NCBI GenBank assembly: GCA_000753945.1
Contig: JQOA01000213.1
Span: 1 to 21,310 of the forward strand
Reading direction: 5' to 3'
Source of the DNA: Smithella sp. D17
Lineage (GTDB): Bacteria > Desulfobacterota > Syntrophia > Syntrophales > Smithellaceae
DNA length: 21,310 nucleotides
The notes under the pieces were generated by a model that saw only the letters and a program-made list of their open reading frames with translations, was not told the origin of the DNA and made no database searches. Within the stretch, counting starts at the first letter, position 1, and each line of letters starts with the position of its first letter. Positions 1-6,472 of this stretch are shown piece after piece. The position numbers were made by a program, and so were the translations under genes.

Positions 1-85
1 CCCGCGAAAACACGGCCCACATCAGGAAGTCTGAAATTTGTTATGGCATATGGAGAAAAAACAAAACCGCCCGCCACAGTTTACC
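1..85. other. Unassigned sequence at window edge
   Basis: This stretch lies beyond the inverted-repeat element downstream of dnaB. A plus-strand frame and one minus-strand frame both stay open across it, but neither gives a peptide I recognise. It may be the end of a gene cut by the window edge. I cannot support a call. Confidence 0.2.
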
Positions 86-192
86 CTAGGAGGCTGTCCG
101 AAAACTCAATTTTACTAAATTCGGCTTCTGTAATATCAAGTAGTTACGAGTGCAAAAAAGGCCTAAAAAGCTATTCTCGGACAGCCTCCTAG
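86..192. repeat. 107-bp inverted-repeat, MITE-like element
   Basis: The two ends are perfect 16-bp inverted repeats: CTAGGAGGCTGTCCGA at 86-101 and its complement at 177-192. The pairing continues weakly a few bases inward. The outermost bases include TA on each side, which would fit a TA target duplication. The roughly 75-bp AT-rich core holds no gene. The size and the long terminal repeats fit a miniature inverted-repeat element derived from a transposon whose transposase is elsewhere. It lies between the stop of dnaB and the window edge, so as RNA it could also form a long hairpin ending the dnaB transcript. No second copy was seen in this window. Confidence 0.6.
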
Positions 193-234
193 CGAATGCG
201 GTGGCGTAATAATGCAATCGAATCTCTATTAATA

Positions 235-1596
235 CTAATTTTCAGGAGCTTCTACATGGGCAAGATTTTGGAAGCTTGTATACTTGTCCACGAAGGCGAG
301 TTTAACGGTGCCGGTGGGGCCGTTTCTTTGTTTGGCGATGATTATTTCCGCAATTCCTTTGTTAATATTATCATCCGATTTGTCATAAACTTCGTCACGG
401 TAAATAAAAGCAATGACGTCAGCGTCCTGTTCGATAGCGCCGGATTCCCGTAAATCCGCCATTTGCGGACGGCGGTTCGTGCGGTCTTCCACTTTGCGGT
501 TGAGCTGCGAGAGAGCGACAACAGGCACTCTGAGTTCTTTAGCCAGAGCTTTTAAAGAACGGCTGATTTCCGATATTTCCTGTTCGCGGGATTCGCGGTA
601 ACTGCCGGAACGCATCAGTTGGATGTAGTCCACGACAATCAATCCCAATCCCGTGTCGGCTTTGAGCCTGCGTGACTTGGCCTTCATTTCCAAAACGGTA
701 ATGGCCGGGGTATCGTCAATGAAAAGCGGAGCATCGGAAAGACGGCCGGCGGCTGTCGTCAGTTTCGGCCAATCGGTTTCCCCCAGAATACCTTTTCTCA
801 GGCGCTGCGAATCAACTTTGCCCTCGGAGGCAAGCAGTCGAAAAGCAAGCTGTTCTTTGGACATTTCCAGCGAAAATATAGCGGCGGGCGTTTGCGCTTC
901 CATTGCCGCGAATAAAGCGATATTCAAGGCAAACGCTGTCTTGCCCATGCTGGGACGTCCGGCAATGATTATCAGTTCCGATTTCTGCAAACCGGAAGTT
1001 AAATCATCAATTTTTTCAAAACCGGTAGGCACGCCAGTAATCAGTTCTTTACGGGAATAAAGATCTTCAATCGACCGGAAACTGTCCTTGACAATATCTC
1101 TGATCGGAAAAAAAGCGGGACGCACTTTATTCTCGGAAATTTCAAAAATACTGTGTTCTGCTTTATCCAGAACCATATCCACATCGGAGCCGGTTTCATA
1201 GCAACTATTGATAATCTCCGTTGCCGAACCGATTAATCCGCGGAGAATTGCTTTTTCTTTAACAATCTTGGAGTAATTAGCAACATTGGCCGCAGACGGA
1301 ACATTATCGACCAGAGAAGCAAGATATGTTGTGCCACCCACTGAATCTAAAAGGTTTTTATCTTTCAGGGCATTGCTTAAAGTAATAATATCAACCGGCT
1401 CGTTTTTTTCGGAAATCTCAATGATAACGCCAAAAATCTTCCGGTGAGCTTCATTATAAAAATCACCCGGGGATGATATAATTTCCAGTACGCTGTTGAT
1501 AGCGCTGTTTTCCAGCAAAATACTGCCCAGGATAGACTGTTCAGCCTCGATATTTTGCGGTGGAAGTTTGTATAAAGATGGATCGATATCTCTCAT
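235..1596 (-). CDS. dnaB: Replicative DNA helicase DnaB
   Basis: This is the hexameric replicative helicase, which unwinds DNA ahead of the polymerase at the fork and contacts primase through its N-terminal domain. The 453-residue product has the usual length and layout: an N-terminal DnaB domain starting with LPPQNIEAEQSILGSIL (about 11-110), a linker, and a RecA-like ATPase domain from about 185. Walker A is GRPSMGKTA (213-221), Walker B is VVDYIQLM (321-328), and the typical DLRESGAIEQDAD stretch is at 381-393. There is no intein and no frameshift. The ATG lies 2 bp after the rplI stop, so the gene is almost certainly cotranscribed with rplI and perhaps translationally coupled; its Shine-Dalgarno is weak. 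Confidence 0.97.
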   Translation of the reverse strand: MRDIDPSLYKLPPQNIEAEQSILGSILLENSAINSVLEIISSPGDFYNEAHRKIFGVIIEISEKNEPVDIITLSNALKDKNLLDSVGGTTYLASLVDNVPSAANVANYSKIVKEKAILRGLIGSATEIINSCYETGSDVDMVLDKAEHSIFEISENKVRPAFFPIRDIVKDSFRSIEDLYSRKELITGVPTGFEKIDDLTSGLQKSELIIIAGRPSMGKTAFALNIALFAAMEAQTPAAIFSLEMSKEQLAFRLLASEGKVDSQRLRKGILGETDWPKLTTAAGRLSDAPLFIDDTPAITVLEMKAKSRRLKADTGLGLIVVDYIQLMRSGSYRESREQEISEISRSLKALAKELRVPVVALSQLNRKVEDRTNRRPQMADLRESGAIEQDADVIAFIYRDEVYDKSDDNINKGIAEIIIAKQRNGPTGTVKLAFVDKYTSFQNLAHVEAPEN

Positions 1597-1598
1597 TA

Positions 1599-2048
1599 TT
1601 ATTCGCCGGTAACGATTAATTTAATTTCGGTTTCCACATCGGCTGTCAATTTGATTTTTATTTTAAATTCACCCAGCGATTTTATATGTTCACCATGTTC
1701 ATGGACAATCATTTTTCGATTAATGTCGTAGCCCTTTTCTTTAAGCGCTGATTCTATATCCTTGGTTGTTACTGAACCAAAGATTTTATCCTGATCACCG
1801 AGTTTACGTGCTATTGTTATCGTTACATTAGACAAAGCATCCGCCAGATCCTGAGCGGACTGGTGCTCCTTGGCCGCTTTTTTCAGGATATTTGTTTTAT
1901 CATGCTCAAAGAGCTTGATGTTTTTTTCATTGGCCTCGGTAGCCAATCCTTTAGGAATCAAAAAATTGCGGGCATACCCATCATTAACTTTAATTAAAGC
2001 TCCCGCCTTACCTAAAGAAGGCACGCTTTGCTTCAAAATTACTTTCAT
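1599..2048 (-). CDS. rplI: 50S ribosomal protein L9 (bL9)
   Basis: bL9 is a structural protein of the large ribosomal subunit that binds 23S rRNA near the base of the L1 stalk. The 149-residue product matches the usual bacterial length. It begins MKVILKQSVPSLGKAG and carries the L9 signature around GYARNFLIPKGLA (24-36), followed by the long helix and C-terminal domain. The ATG at 2048 is preferred over an upstream in-frame start at 2126 because a strong GGAGG lies 7 bases before it and the family begins exactly here; the upstream start would also overlap the preceding gene. It sits 34 bp after the DUF2232 gene and 2 bp before dnaB. Confidence 0.97.
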   Translation of the reverse strand: MKVILKQSVPSLGKAGALIKVNDGYARNFLIPKGLATEANEKNIKLFEHDKTNILKKAAKEHQSAQDLADALSNVTITIARKLGDQDKIFGSVTTKDIESALKEKGYDINRKMIVHEHGEHIKSLGEFKIKIKLTADVETEIKLIVTGE

Positions 2049-2082
2049 AAAAATCCTCCGTTTTGTAAGAATACTGATGAAA

Positions 2083-3048
2083 TCAAGTGGTTGCCTGATC
2101 TTTTTGAAAATATTTCCTAAAATCAATCCAGATATCGAATAATCCGATGGCTACTATAGGTATCATAAGAATTTGCTGAACTGCAATTAAAAAATAAAAA
2201 AGATAGCGGAAAAAGAAAGGTACGTTTTTCTTTTGAAAAAAGAAGCTAACGATCGCCAGGCCTTGCAGTAAATATATAAAACTCGTTACCAGAAATATGT
2301 TGGAGCTGAAAAAGGTTATGTCTTTATTCTGCACAAAGAAAAGACCGCCGGAAACGATAAAAATCCAGATAATGAATTCCGGAACCTTCCAGCGATTTAA
2401 TGCGGTAAATTTTGGTAAAACGATACCAGCTTTACCTAAAATTCGTTTCCCCAGAAGAATATTTGCCCAGACAATTAATGTCGCTGTTATGACAACCAGT
2501 GCCGGAAATATCCGGGTCAAACCATTGGTAATGTCCTGCTTATTATCTTTAAAGAAATTAATATCTTCTGCTCTGAAAGGCAACTGGCTGTAGAGTTTTA
2601 TATTTTCTTCAACCGCCGCAGCTATATGTCTTTCCACAAGCTGCCACGGATTGATGGAAAGAACCGAACCACCGTAAACGAAATAGATACAAATTGCGGC
2701 AATAATAAAAATAGACGGATAAATAACTGTTTTTTCAATTGATCCATTTCGTGCCGCAACCTGGGCAATTAATAAGCCGGCCATCCCCATGGTAAAAATA
2801 GCAACAGCAGGTAAATTCCGCTGCAATAAAGCTGATAGGAAAAAAAGAAGCAAAAAAGAAATCAAGAAAGCGGCGCTGGTCTTAACTTTGCCATTAACTA
2901 TACCATTAAAAAATAAAATCACAGGTAACAGAACAAGAGCAACAGAACCGATAAAAGGAATAAAAGCTATTGCAAAAACAAAAGCAGCAACAAAAAATAA
3001 AAGTTTTAGAAAAGGAATATTGAGAAAGGATGTTCTGAATCTTTCCAA
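2083..3048 (-). CDS. DUF2232 (YybS-like) polytopic membrane protein
   Basis: This is a 321-residue integral membrane protein of unknown biochemical function. Hydrophobic segments at roughly 13-50, 58-75, 78-100, 108-128, 183-200, 225-243, 250-275 and 285-310 suggest about eight membrane spans. There is a soluble loop with a WQLVERHIAAAVEEN stretch in the middle. The length, topology and position between rpsR and rplI fit the DUF2232/YybS family, which sits at this locus in many deltaproteobacteria and Firmicutes. The start is TTG at 3048: an upstream in-frame stop lies at 3076-3078, no ATG is available, and an AGGT is 8-9 bases upstream. Function is unknown; an ECF-transporter-like fold has been suggested for the family, but nothing here proves it. 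Confidence 0.85.
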   Translation of the reverse strand: MERFRTSFLNIPFLKLLFFVAAFVFAIAFIPFIGSVALVLLPVILFFNGIVNGKVKTSAAFLISFLLLFFLSALLQRNLPAVAIFTMGMAGLLIAQVAARNGSIEKTVIYPSIFIIAAICIYFVYGGSVLSINPWQLVERHIAAAVEENIKLYSQLPFRAEDINFFKDNKQDITNGLTRIFPALVVITATLIVWANILLGKRILGKAGIVLPKFTALNRWKVPEFIIWIFIVSGGLFFVQNKDITFFSSNIFLVTSFIYLLQGLAIVSFFFQKKNVPFFFRYLFYFLIAVQQILMIPIVAIGLFDIWIDFRKYFQKDQATT

Positions 3049-3152
3049 GGATGATAACCTGCTAACAACAAAATTTTATATAACTACATTTCTCTTGTGA
3101 ATTACCGCCAACCAGAACGCAATCGCCGGTAATCAAATCAAGAATTTATTTT

Positions 3153-3190
3153 GAAAAAAGGCAACGCCATACAACATGGGCGTTACCTTA
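3153..3190 (-). terminator. Rho-independent terminator, rpsR/DUF2232 gap
   Basis: Read on the minus strand, this is a 10-bp stem (AGGTAACGCC with GGCGTTGCCT, one G-T pair), a 10-base loop and a T-run. It lies about 120 bp after the rpsR stop and about 105 bp before the DUF2232 start. It should end or attenuate the rpsF-rpsR transcript before the membrane-protein/rplI/dnaB genes. Confidence 0.7.
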
Positions 3191-3246
3191 TCGATAATCT
3201 ACGCAGGATTGATTTGATTTAACTTAAACTTATATAAAATTTTCCC

Positions 3247-3272
3247 GAAAAATAAAAGCAGCCGGCTTTATT
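3247..3272 (-). terminator. Weak hairpin with T-rich tail after rpsR
   Basis: On the minus strand the arms AATAAAGC and GCTTTTATT pair with one bulged base and run into a TTTTT tail. It lies about 40 bp after the rpsR stop. The stem is AT-rich, so it is a weaker candidate than the hairpin at 3153-3190; the two may act in tandem. Confidence 0.4.
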
Positions 3273-3310
3273 CTTCATGAAAAGAGAAGAACAAATCAGT
3301 ATAAAATATT

Positions 3311-3580
3311 CTATCTTCCTTCACCCGTAACAAAAGGCATAATTGCAATCATTCGGGAGCGTTTTATTGCTAACGCCAATTCCCTCTGATGGCTGGCACA
3401 ATTACCAGTGATTCTGCGCGGCATAATCTTGCCTCGCTCTGTTATGAAATTATTCAGGACCATAGGATTTTTATAATCAATTTTTACATTAGAATCTGTG
3501 CAAAAACGGCAAAATTTCTTTTTATGAAAAAACTTTTTCTGGGGATATCGATTTGGTTTATCTCCATTTGGTATAGCCAT
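3311..3580 (-). CDS. rpsR: 30S ribosomal protein S18 (bS18), zinc-binding type
   Basis: bS18 is a small-subunit protein that forms a dimer with S6 and sits on the 30S platform. The 89-residue product has the conserved core with KKFCRFC, the RITGNCASHQR stretch and a basic C-terminal half. C24, C27, C61 and H64 form a CxxC...CxxH set, the zinc-binding (C+) form of the protein. The ATG is 3 bp after the rpsF stop and has a strong GAGGGGGG upstream, so S6 and S18 are made together. There is no ssb between rpsF and rpsR, unlike the E. coli-neighbour or Bacillus order. Confidence 0.97.
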   Translation of the reverse strand: MAIPNGDKPNRYPQKKFFHKKKFCRFCTDSNVKIDYKNPMVLNNFITERGKIMPRRITGNCASHQRELALAIKRSRMIAIMPFVTGEGR

Positions 3581-3583
3581 TGT

Positions 3584-4057
3584 TTATTCCCCCCTCGTTG
3601 AAATTTCTTCTTTATTATAAGATTTTTTAGGTAAAGGCTTCGTTTCTCCGGAGGCTTTTTCTATCTGATGGACAATTCTTCCTTCCGCTCCAGCTTCACC
3701 TTCTGCCTTTGCCTGGGTGCGTTTTGCCTCCGCCGCGGCAATTTCCTGTTCAATGCCTTCAGCGGTGGTTGCGCCATCTTTTTTCACCGTCATGAACTTC
3801 AGGATACGGTCATCAATTTTATAATTTCTTTCAATTTCCGCAACAATGGCTCCGTTGCCGGCAAAGTCGATAAGAAAATAATAACCGTCTTTTTGTTTTT
3901 TGATTTCATAGGCAAGATGTCTTTTTCCCCATTTGTCGATTTTGGCGACGACCCCTTTGCGGTCGGTAATGATTTTTTGGCTGCGTTCGATTAATGCGGT
4001 AATGTCTTCGTCACTTAAATTAGCTAAAACTATAGCTATAACGTCGTATCTCTGCAA
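3584..4057 (-). CDS. rpsF: 30S ribosomal protein S6 (bS6), TTG start
   Basis: bS6 pairs with S18 in the platform of the small ribosomal subunit. The 157-residue product has the S6 fold in its first ~95 residues (MQRYDVIAIV, DKWGKRHLAYEIKKQKDGYYF, DDRILKFMTVK). A charged, Ala/Glu/Lys-rich C-terminal extension of about 60 residues follows and is probably disordered; such tails vary widely in S6. Translation starts at TTG (4055-4057), with AAAGGAG at optimal spacing. It is the first gene of the ribosomal cluster and lies 3 bp before rpsR. The leader RNA just upstream looks like an autoregulatory site. Confidence 0.96.
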   Translation of the reverse strand: MQRYDVIAIVLANLSDEDITALIERSQKIITDRKGVVAKIDKWGKRHLAYEIKKQKDGYYFLIDFAGNGAIVAEIERNYKIDDRILKFMTVKKDGATTAEGIEQEIAAAEAKRTQAKAEGEAGAEGRIVHQIEKASGETKPLPKKSYNKEEISTRGE

Positions 4058-4063
4058 AATTTT

Positions 4064-4103
4064 CTCCTTTCGGCTCTAAAGCCTGATTTAACAGGCAAGG
4101 AGT
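4064..4103 (-). promoter_or_regulatory. Candidate S6:S18-binding leader of rpsF
   Basis: In the minus-strand RNA, CTCCTT (4102-4097) can pair with the Shine-Dalgarno AAGGAG (4069-4064). Enclosed between them is a hairpin GCCTG-TTAAAT-CAGGC (4096-4081) and an unpaired strand ending in CCG (4073-4071), right beside the Shine-Dalgarno. A CCG next to paired helices ahead of rpsF is the hallmark of the known S6:S18 leader motif. The fold was worked out by eye and not checked by covariance. Confidence 0.5.
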
Positions 4104-4127
4104 CTTAAAAAATTAGTAGGTGTGGCT

Positions 4128-4154
4128 TTTATATCAAACTATAGCAGAAAGCAA
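4128..4154 (-). promoter_or_regulatory. Possible rpsF promoter
   Basis: On the minus strand, TTGCTT (4154-4149) and TATAAA (4133-4128) are separated by 15 bp, which is shorter than ideal. The implied transcript would begin near 4121 and contain the whole candidate S6:S18 leader. It is a weak match supported mainly by position. Confidence 0.3.
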
Positions 4155-4221
4155 GGGTTTTTAATGAAACTCAGATATTACAAACAAAGCTCCGTAATAT
4201 CCACAAGTTCAGTCATCCGGC

Positions 4222-4580
4222 CTATATCTTTAGATCCCTGAAAAGCCTGATACATATATCCACGACATTAGGATCATACTGGGATTCACGACAGCGTTTT
4301 ATTTCATCAAGAGCATTACTCAAAGGAAAGGCATTCCTGAATGACTTATGAGAAGTCAAGTCTTCAAGGGCATGCGCTACGGCCAGTATCCTGGCTTCGA
4401 TAAGAATATCATTTTTCTTGATACCATTCCATAATACATCTTTGCGTAAGACATGGATATATTGTAACCATAGATATCCGGAATGGCCTTCTTGGCATAG
4501 AGAGTCTCTCCCTCCACGGTCACGATGCGTACACCCAGCGGCAAATCTTCCAGCAAACAGCTGTATTCATTATTTAGACG
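4222..4580 (-). pseudogene. Decayed PAS/HD-GYP signalling gene
   Basis: Two minus-strand coding remnants lie in different frames. At about 4580-4461 the translation includes RIVTVEGETLYAKKA followed by IPDIYGYN, which resembles the start of a PAS sensor domain. From about 4431 to the TAG at 4222-4224, another frame reads NDILIEARILAVAHALEDL, then SHKSFRNAFPLSNALDEI, YDPNVVD and IRLF. This is the C-terminal part of an HD-GYP domain, a family that includes cyclic-di-GMP phosphodiesterases. The HD and GYP catalytic motifs, and most of the protein, are missing between and before the pieces. An internal deletion appears to have joined the two ends out of frame, and the 5' side runs into the hemolysin-III gene end. 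It is not functional as an HD-GYP enzyme. These remnants explain most of the 516-bp gap between rpsF and the hemolysin-III gene. Confidence 0.75.
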
Positions 4581-5224
4581 CCAAGCTGGGAATAAATTCC
4601 GTAAATCATTGCATAATGCAGGACCCCGCCAATCAGAACCATGATATGAAAGAGTTCGTGGAAACTGAAAATACCGGGAAACATTCTTGGTTTTTTTACG
4701 GCATAAATAATACCCCCCACTGTATAAGCGATTCCACCGGAAAATAGAAGGACTCCCTGGCTTAAAGGCATATTGGCAAGAACCTGTTTAATAACGAAAA
4801 GCCCTGACCAACCCATGAATAGATAGATAACCGCATATAATTTGCGTGGAGCCTTTGGGAAATAAATCTGGGAAATCAAACCAACACCTACAAGACTCCA
4901 CTGGAAGGCAATCATAGACCATCTGTACACGCCATCCAGATAAAAATAACATACCGGAGTAAATGTTCCCGCGATCATAAAAAAGATTGCCAGCTTATCC
5001 ATTCTTCTCCAGAAGGATATCTCATTTTCTTCCTTTTTGAAGGCATGATACAGAGAACTTGCGGAAAAAAGGAAAACAACAGAAATCCCATAAATAAGGG
5101 CCGTAACAAGACCGGATGACGAACGGCTGGCAATCATTGTCAGAAAGACGGTTCCGATAACAGCAGCAATCATTCCGAAAAGGTGTGAATAAAAATTAAA
5201 AAGTTCCCGGGTTTTTATTTTCAT
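4574..5224 (-). CDS. Hemolysin III / PAQR family membrane protein
   Basis: This 216-residue protein with about seven membrane helices belongs to the hemolysin-III (YqfA/TrhA, PAQR-like) family. The family's conserved polar residues are present: the SSLYH motif with H60, D76 in the next segment, and H189xxxH193 (FHELFH) near the C-terminus. In PAQR proteins these form a metal site within the membrane, linked to hydrolase activity on lipids. Despite the name, bacterial members are mostly implicated in membrane energetics or lipid homeostasis rather than proven toxins. The ATG has AAGGAG at good spacing. It stands alone, with a 113-bp gap upstream to the patatin gene. Substrate is unknown. Confidence 0.9.
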   Translation of the reverse strand: MKIKTRELFNFYSHLFGMIAAVIGTVFLTMIASRSSSGLVTALIYGISVVFLFSASSLYHAFKKEENEISFWRRMDKLAIFFMIAGTFTPVCYFYLDGVYRWSMIAFQWSLVGVGLISQIYFPKAPRKLYAVIYLFMGWSGLFVIKQVLANMPLSQGVLLFSGGIAYTVGGIIYAVKKPRMFPGIFSFHELFHIMVLIGGVLHYAMIYGIYSQLGV

Positions 5225-5264
5225 AATTATCTCCTTGGAGGAAAAAAATATTTCTCATTTAAAT

Positions 5265-5277
5265 ATTTGTAACAAAT
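5265..5277. promoter_or_regulatory. Small inverted repeat upstream of hemolysin III gene
   Basis: ATTTGT-A-ACAAAT is a perfect 6-bp inverted repeat about 40 bp upstream of the hemolysin-III start. It could be a regulator site in the AT-rich promoter region, but AT-rich palindromes arise by chance. Confidence 0.2.
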
Positions 5278-5337
5278 CTGTTTTAAAAACAAGTATTTTG
5301 ATATGGGCAATTATATACTTGTAAACCCTAGTAAATT

Positions 5338-6267
5338 TTATTTTATAGGAATCTTTAAAAAACGTCCGGCCAGACGGGCAATTCTCCGGTAAAGTGGAAG
5401 TGATGATTGGATTTCTTTCAAAGACTCTTTAGCAGCTTTTTCTCCTATCTTAACCAAATCATCTATCCGACTGAAATCCATCCAGTGAAGATCTCCAACC
5501 TGTGGACGGATGATAACATCCGCGCTCTCCAGTTCACTGGCCTGAAGAGTGCTGCTCGTAATTTCTCCCGCCCGATACAAAACATCCTTTCCGGTTTCAA
5601 TATTAATGAATGCAGGTTGTTCACGATCCACCGTTACAGCAATGACAACATCAGCCCCCGCCTCACGCGCCGCATATACGGGAACTACACTGGTGATGCC
5701 GCCGTCGGCAAGAATCCATTCACCATGCCGAACCGGTTCAACCGCTCCCGGAACGGAACAACTGGCCAGCACCGCCTGACGCAGTGATCCTTCGGAAAAG
5801 ACGATTTTTCTGCCGGTAATCAGATCCGTAGATATGGCACGGAAAGGAATCTTTGTTTCACGAATATCTATATCGGGAATAAAATAATTAATCAAAGATT
5901 GGAAATCACCTGTAGGAAGCACAGAAGTCTTGAAGAATGCTTTGACAAACCAGAAACGGTTCAGGACAAGGTTTTTCGCCTTTTTGAAAAAATTTTTGTT
6001 TTCCGGCGAAAAGGTCTGGCCTACTGATTTAAGGGTTGAAGCTTCAAATTCAGGACTGCGAAGATAAGCGTCAATTTTAGATTGAATGTCCCTGAGCGAT
6101 TGACCGCTGGCATAAGCGCCACCGATCAAAGATCCGGCACTTGTCCCCACAATCAGATCGATAGCAATGCCATCTTCTTCCAGAACATTAAGGACGCCGA
6201 TATGAGAAAAGCCCCGGACACCGCCTCCGCCCAAGGCAAGGCCAACTTTTTTACCTGTCCATTTCAT
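5338..6267 (-). CDS. Patatin-like phospholipase (RssA/YchK type)
   Basis: This 309-residue serine lipid acyl hydrolase has the full bacterial patatin signature set. The glycine-rich oxyanion loop is GGGGVRG (13-19), the nucleophile elbow is GTSAG with S43, and the catalytic aspartate D188 is in ADGG. Members hydrolyse acyl chains from phospholipids or lipids in the cytoplasm or at the inner membrane; the substrate here is unknown. A longer open frame reaches 6348, but those extra codons would be read from the tRNA-Arg gene. The ATG at 6267, directly before KWTGKKVGLALGGGG, is therefore the start, although its Shine-Dalgarno is poor. It lies 53 bp after the tRNA 3' end and may share its transcript. 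Confidence 0.93.
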   Translation of the reverse strand: MKWTGKKVGLALGGGGVRGFSHIGVLNVLEEDGIAIDLIVGTSAGSLIGGAYASGQSLRDIQSKIDAYLRSPEFEASTLKSVGQTFSPENKNFFKKAKNLVLNRFWFVKAFFKTSVLPTGDFQSLINYFIPDIDIRETKIPFRAISTDLITGRKIVFSEGSLRQAVLASCSVPGAVEPVRHGEWILADGGITSVVPVYAAREAGADVVIAVTVDREQPAFINIETGKDVLYRAGEITSSTLQASELESADVIIRPQVGDLHWMDFSRIDDLVKIGEKAAKESLKEIQSSLPLYRRIARLAGRFLKIPIK

Positions 6268-6320
6268 AATATGCCAATTACAATTTTCCTGACTGTAACC
6301 AATATGCTTAAATTCAAACT

Positions 6321-6397
6321 TGGTGGGCGATGTGAGATTCGAACTCACGGCACCTGGCTTCGGAGGCCAGTACTCTATCCAACTGAGCTAATCGCCC
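6321..6397 (-). tRNA. tRNA-Arg (anticodon CCG), CCA encoded
   Basis: On the minus strand the gene folds as a full cloverleaf. The acceptor arms are GGGCGAT and ATCGCCC, the D arm is GCTC...GAGT, and the anticodon stem CTGGC/GCCAG encloses the loop CTCCGAA. The T arm is GTGAG-TTCGAAT-CTCAC. The anticodon CCG reads the arginine codon CGG. The discriminator is A and the 3' CCA is encoded in the genome (6321-6323). No integrase or other mobile gene is attached to it in this window. Confidence 0.97.
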
Positions 6398-6472
6398 TTG
6401 TAAAAACTTCGCTTAATTTTCAGCGTTGATATCATCTTTGGTTAAAAAATGGAATTCTTTTTACTTTCCCCG

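Noticed and set aside
653..1060. Plus-strand open frame antisense to dnaB
   Set aside because: It lies wholly within dnaB, resembles no protein and has no ribosome site; it mirrors dnaB codon use.
2049..2126. N-terminal extension of L9 by 26 residues
   Set aside because: It overlaps the preceding gene, and L9 conventionally begins at MKVIL, which has a strong GGAGG.
4418..4747. Plus-strand open frame of 109 codons
   Set aside because: It covers the HD-GYP/PAS remnants and the end of the hemolysin-III gene on the other strand, and its peptide looks random.
6268..6348. N-terminal extension of the patatin-like protein by 27 residues
   Set aside because: The extra codons run through the 3' end of tRNA-Arg, and the patatin fold starts right after the internal ATG at 6267.
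6321..6397. tRNA-Arg as an integration site for a mobile island
   Set aside because: There is no integrase, no direct repeat of the tRNA end and no cargo genes in the neighbourhood.
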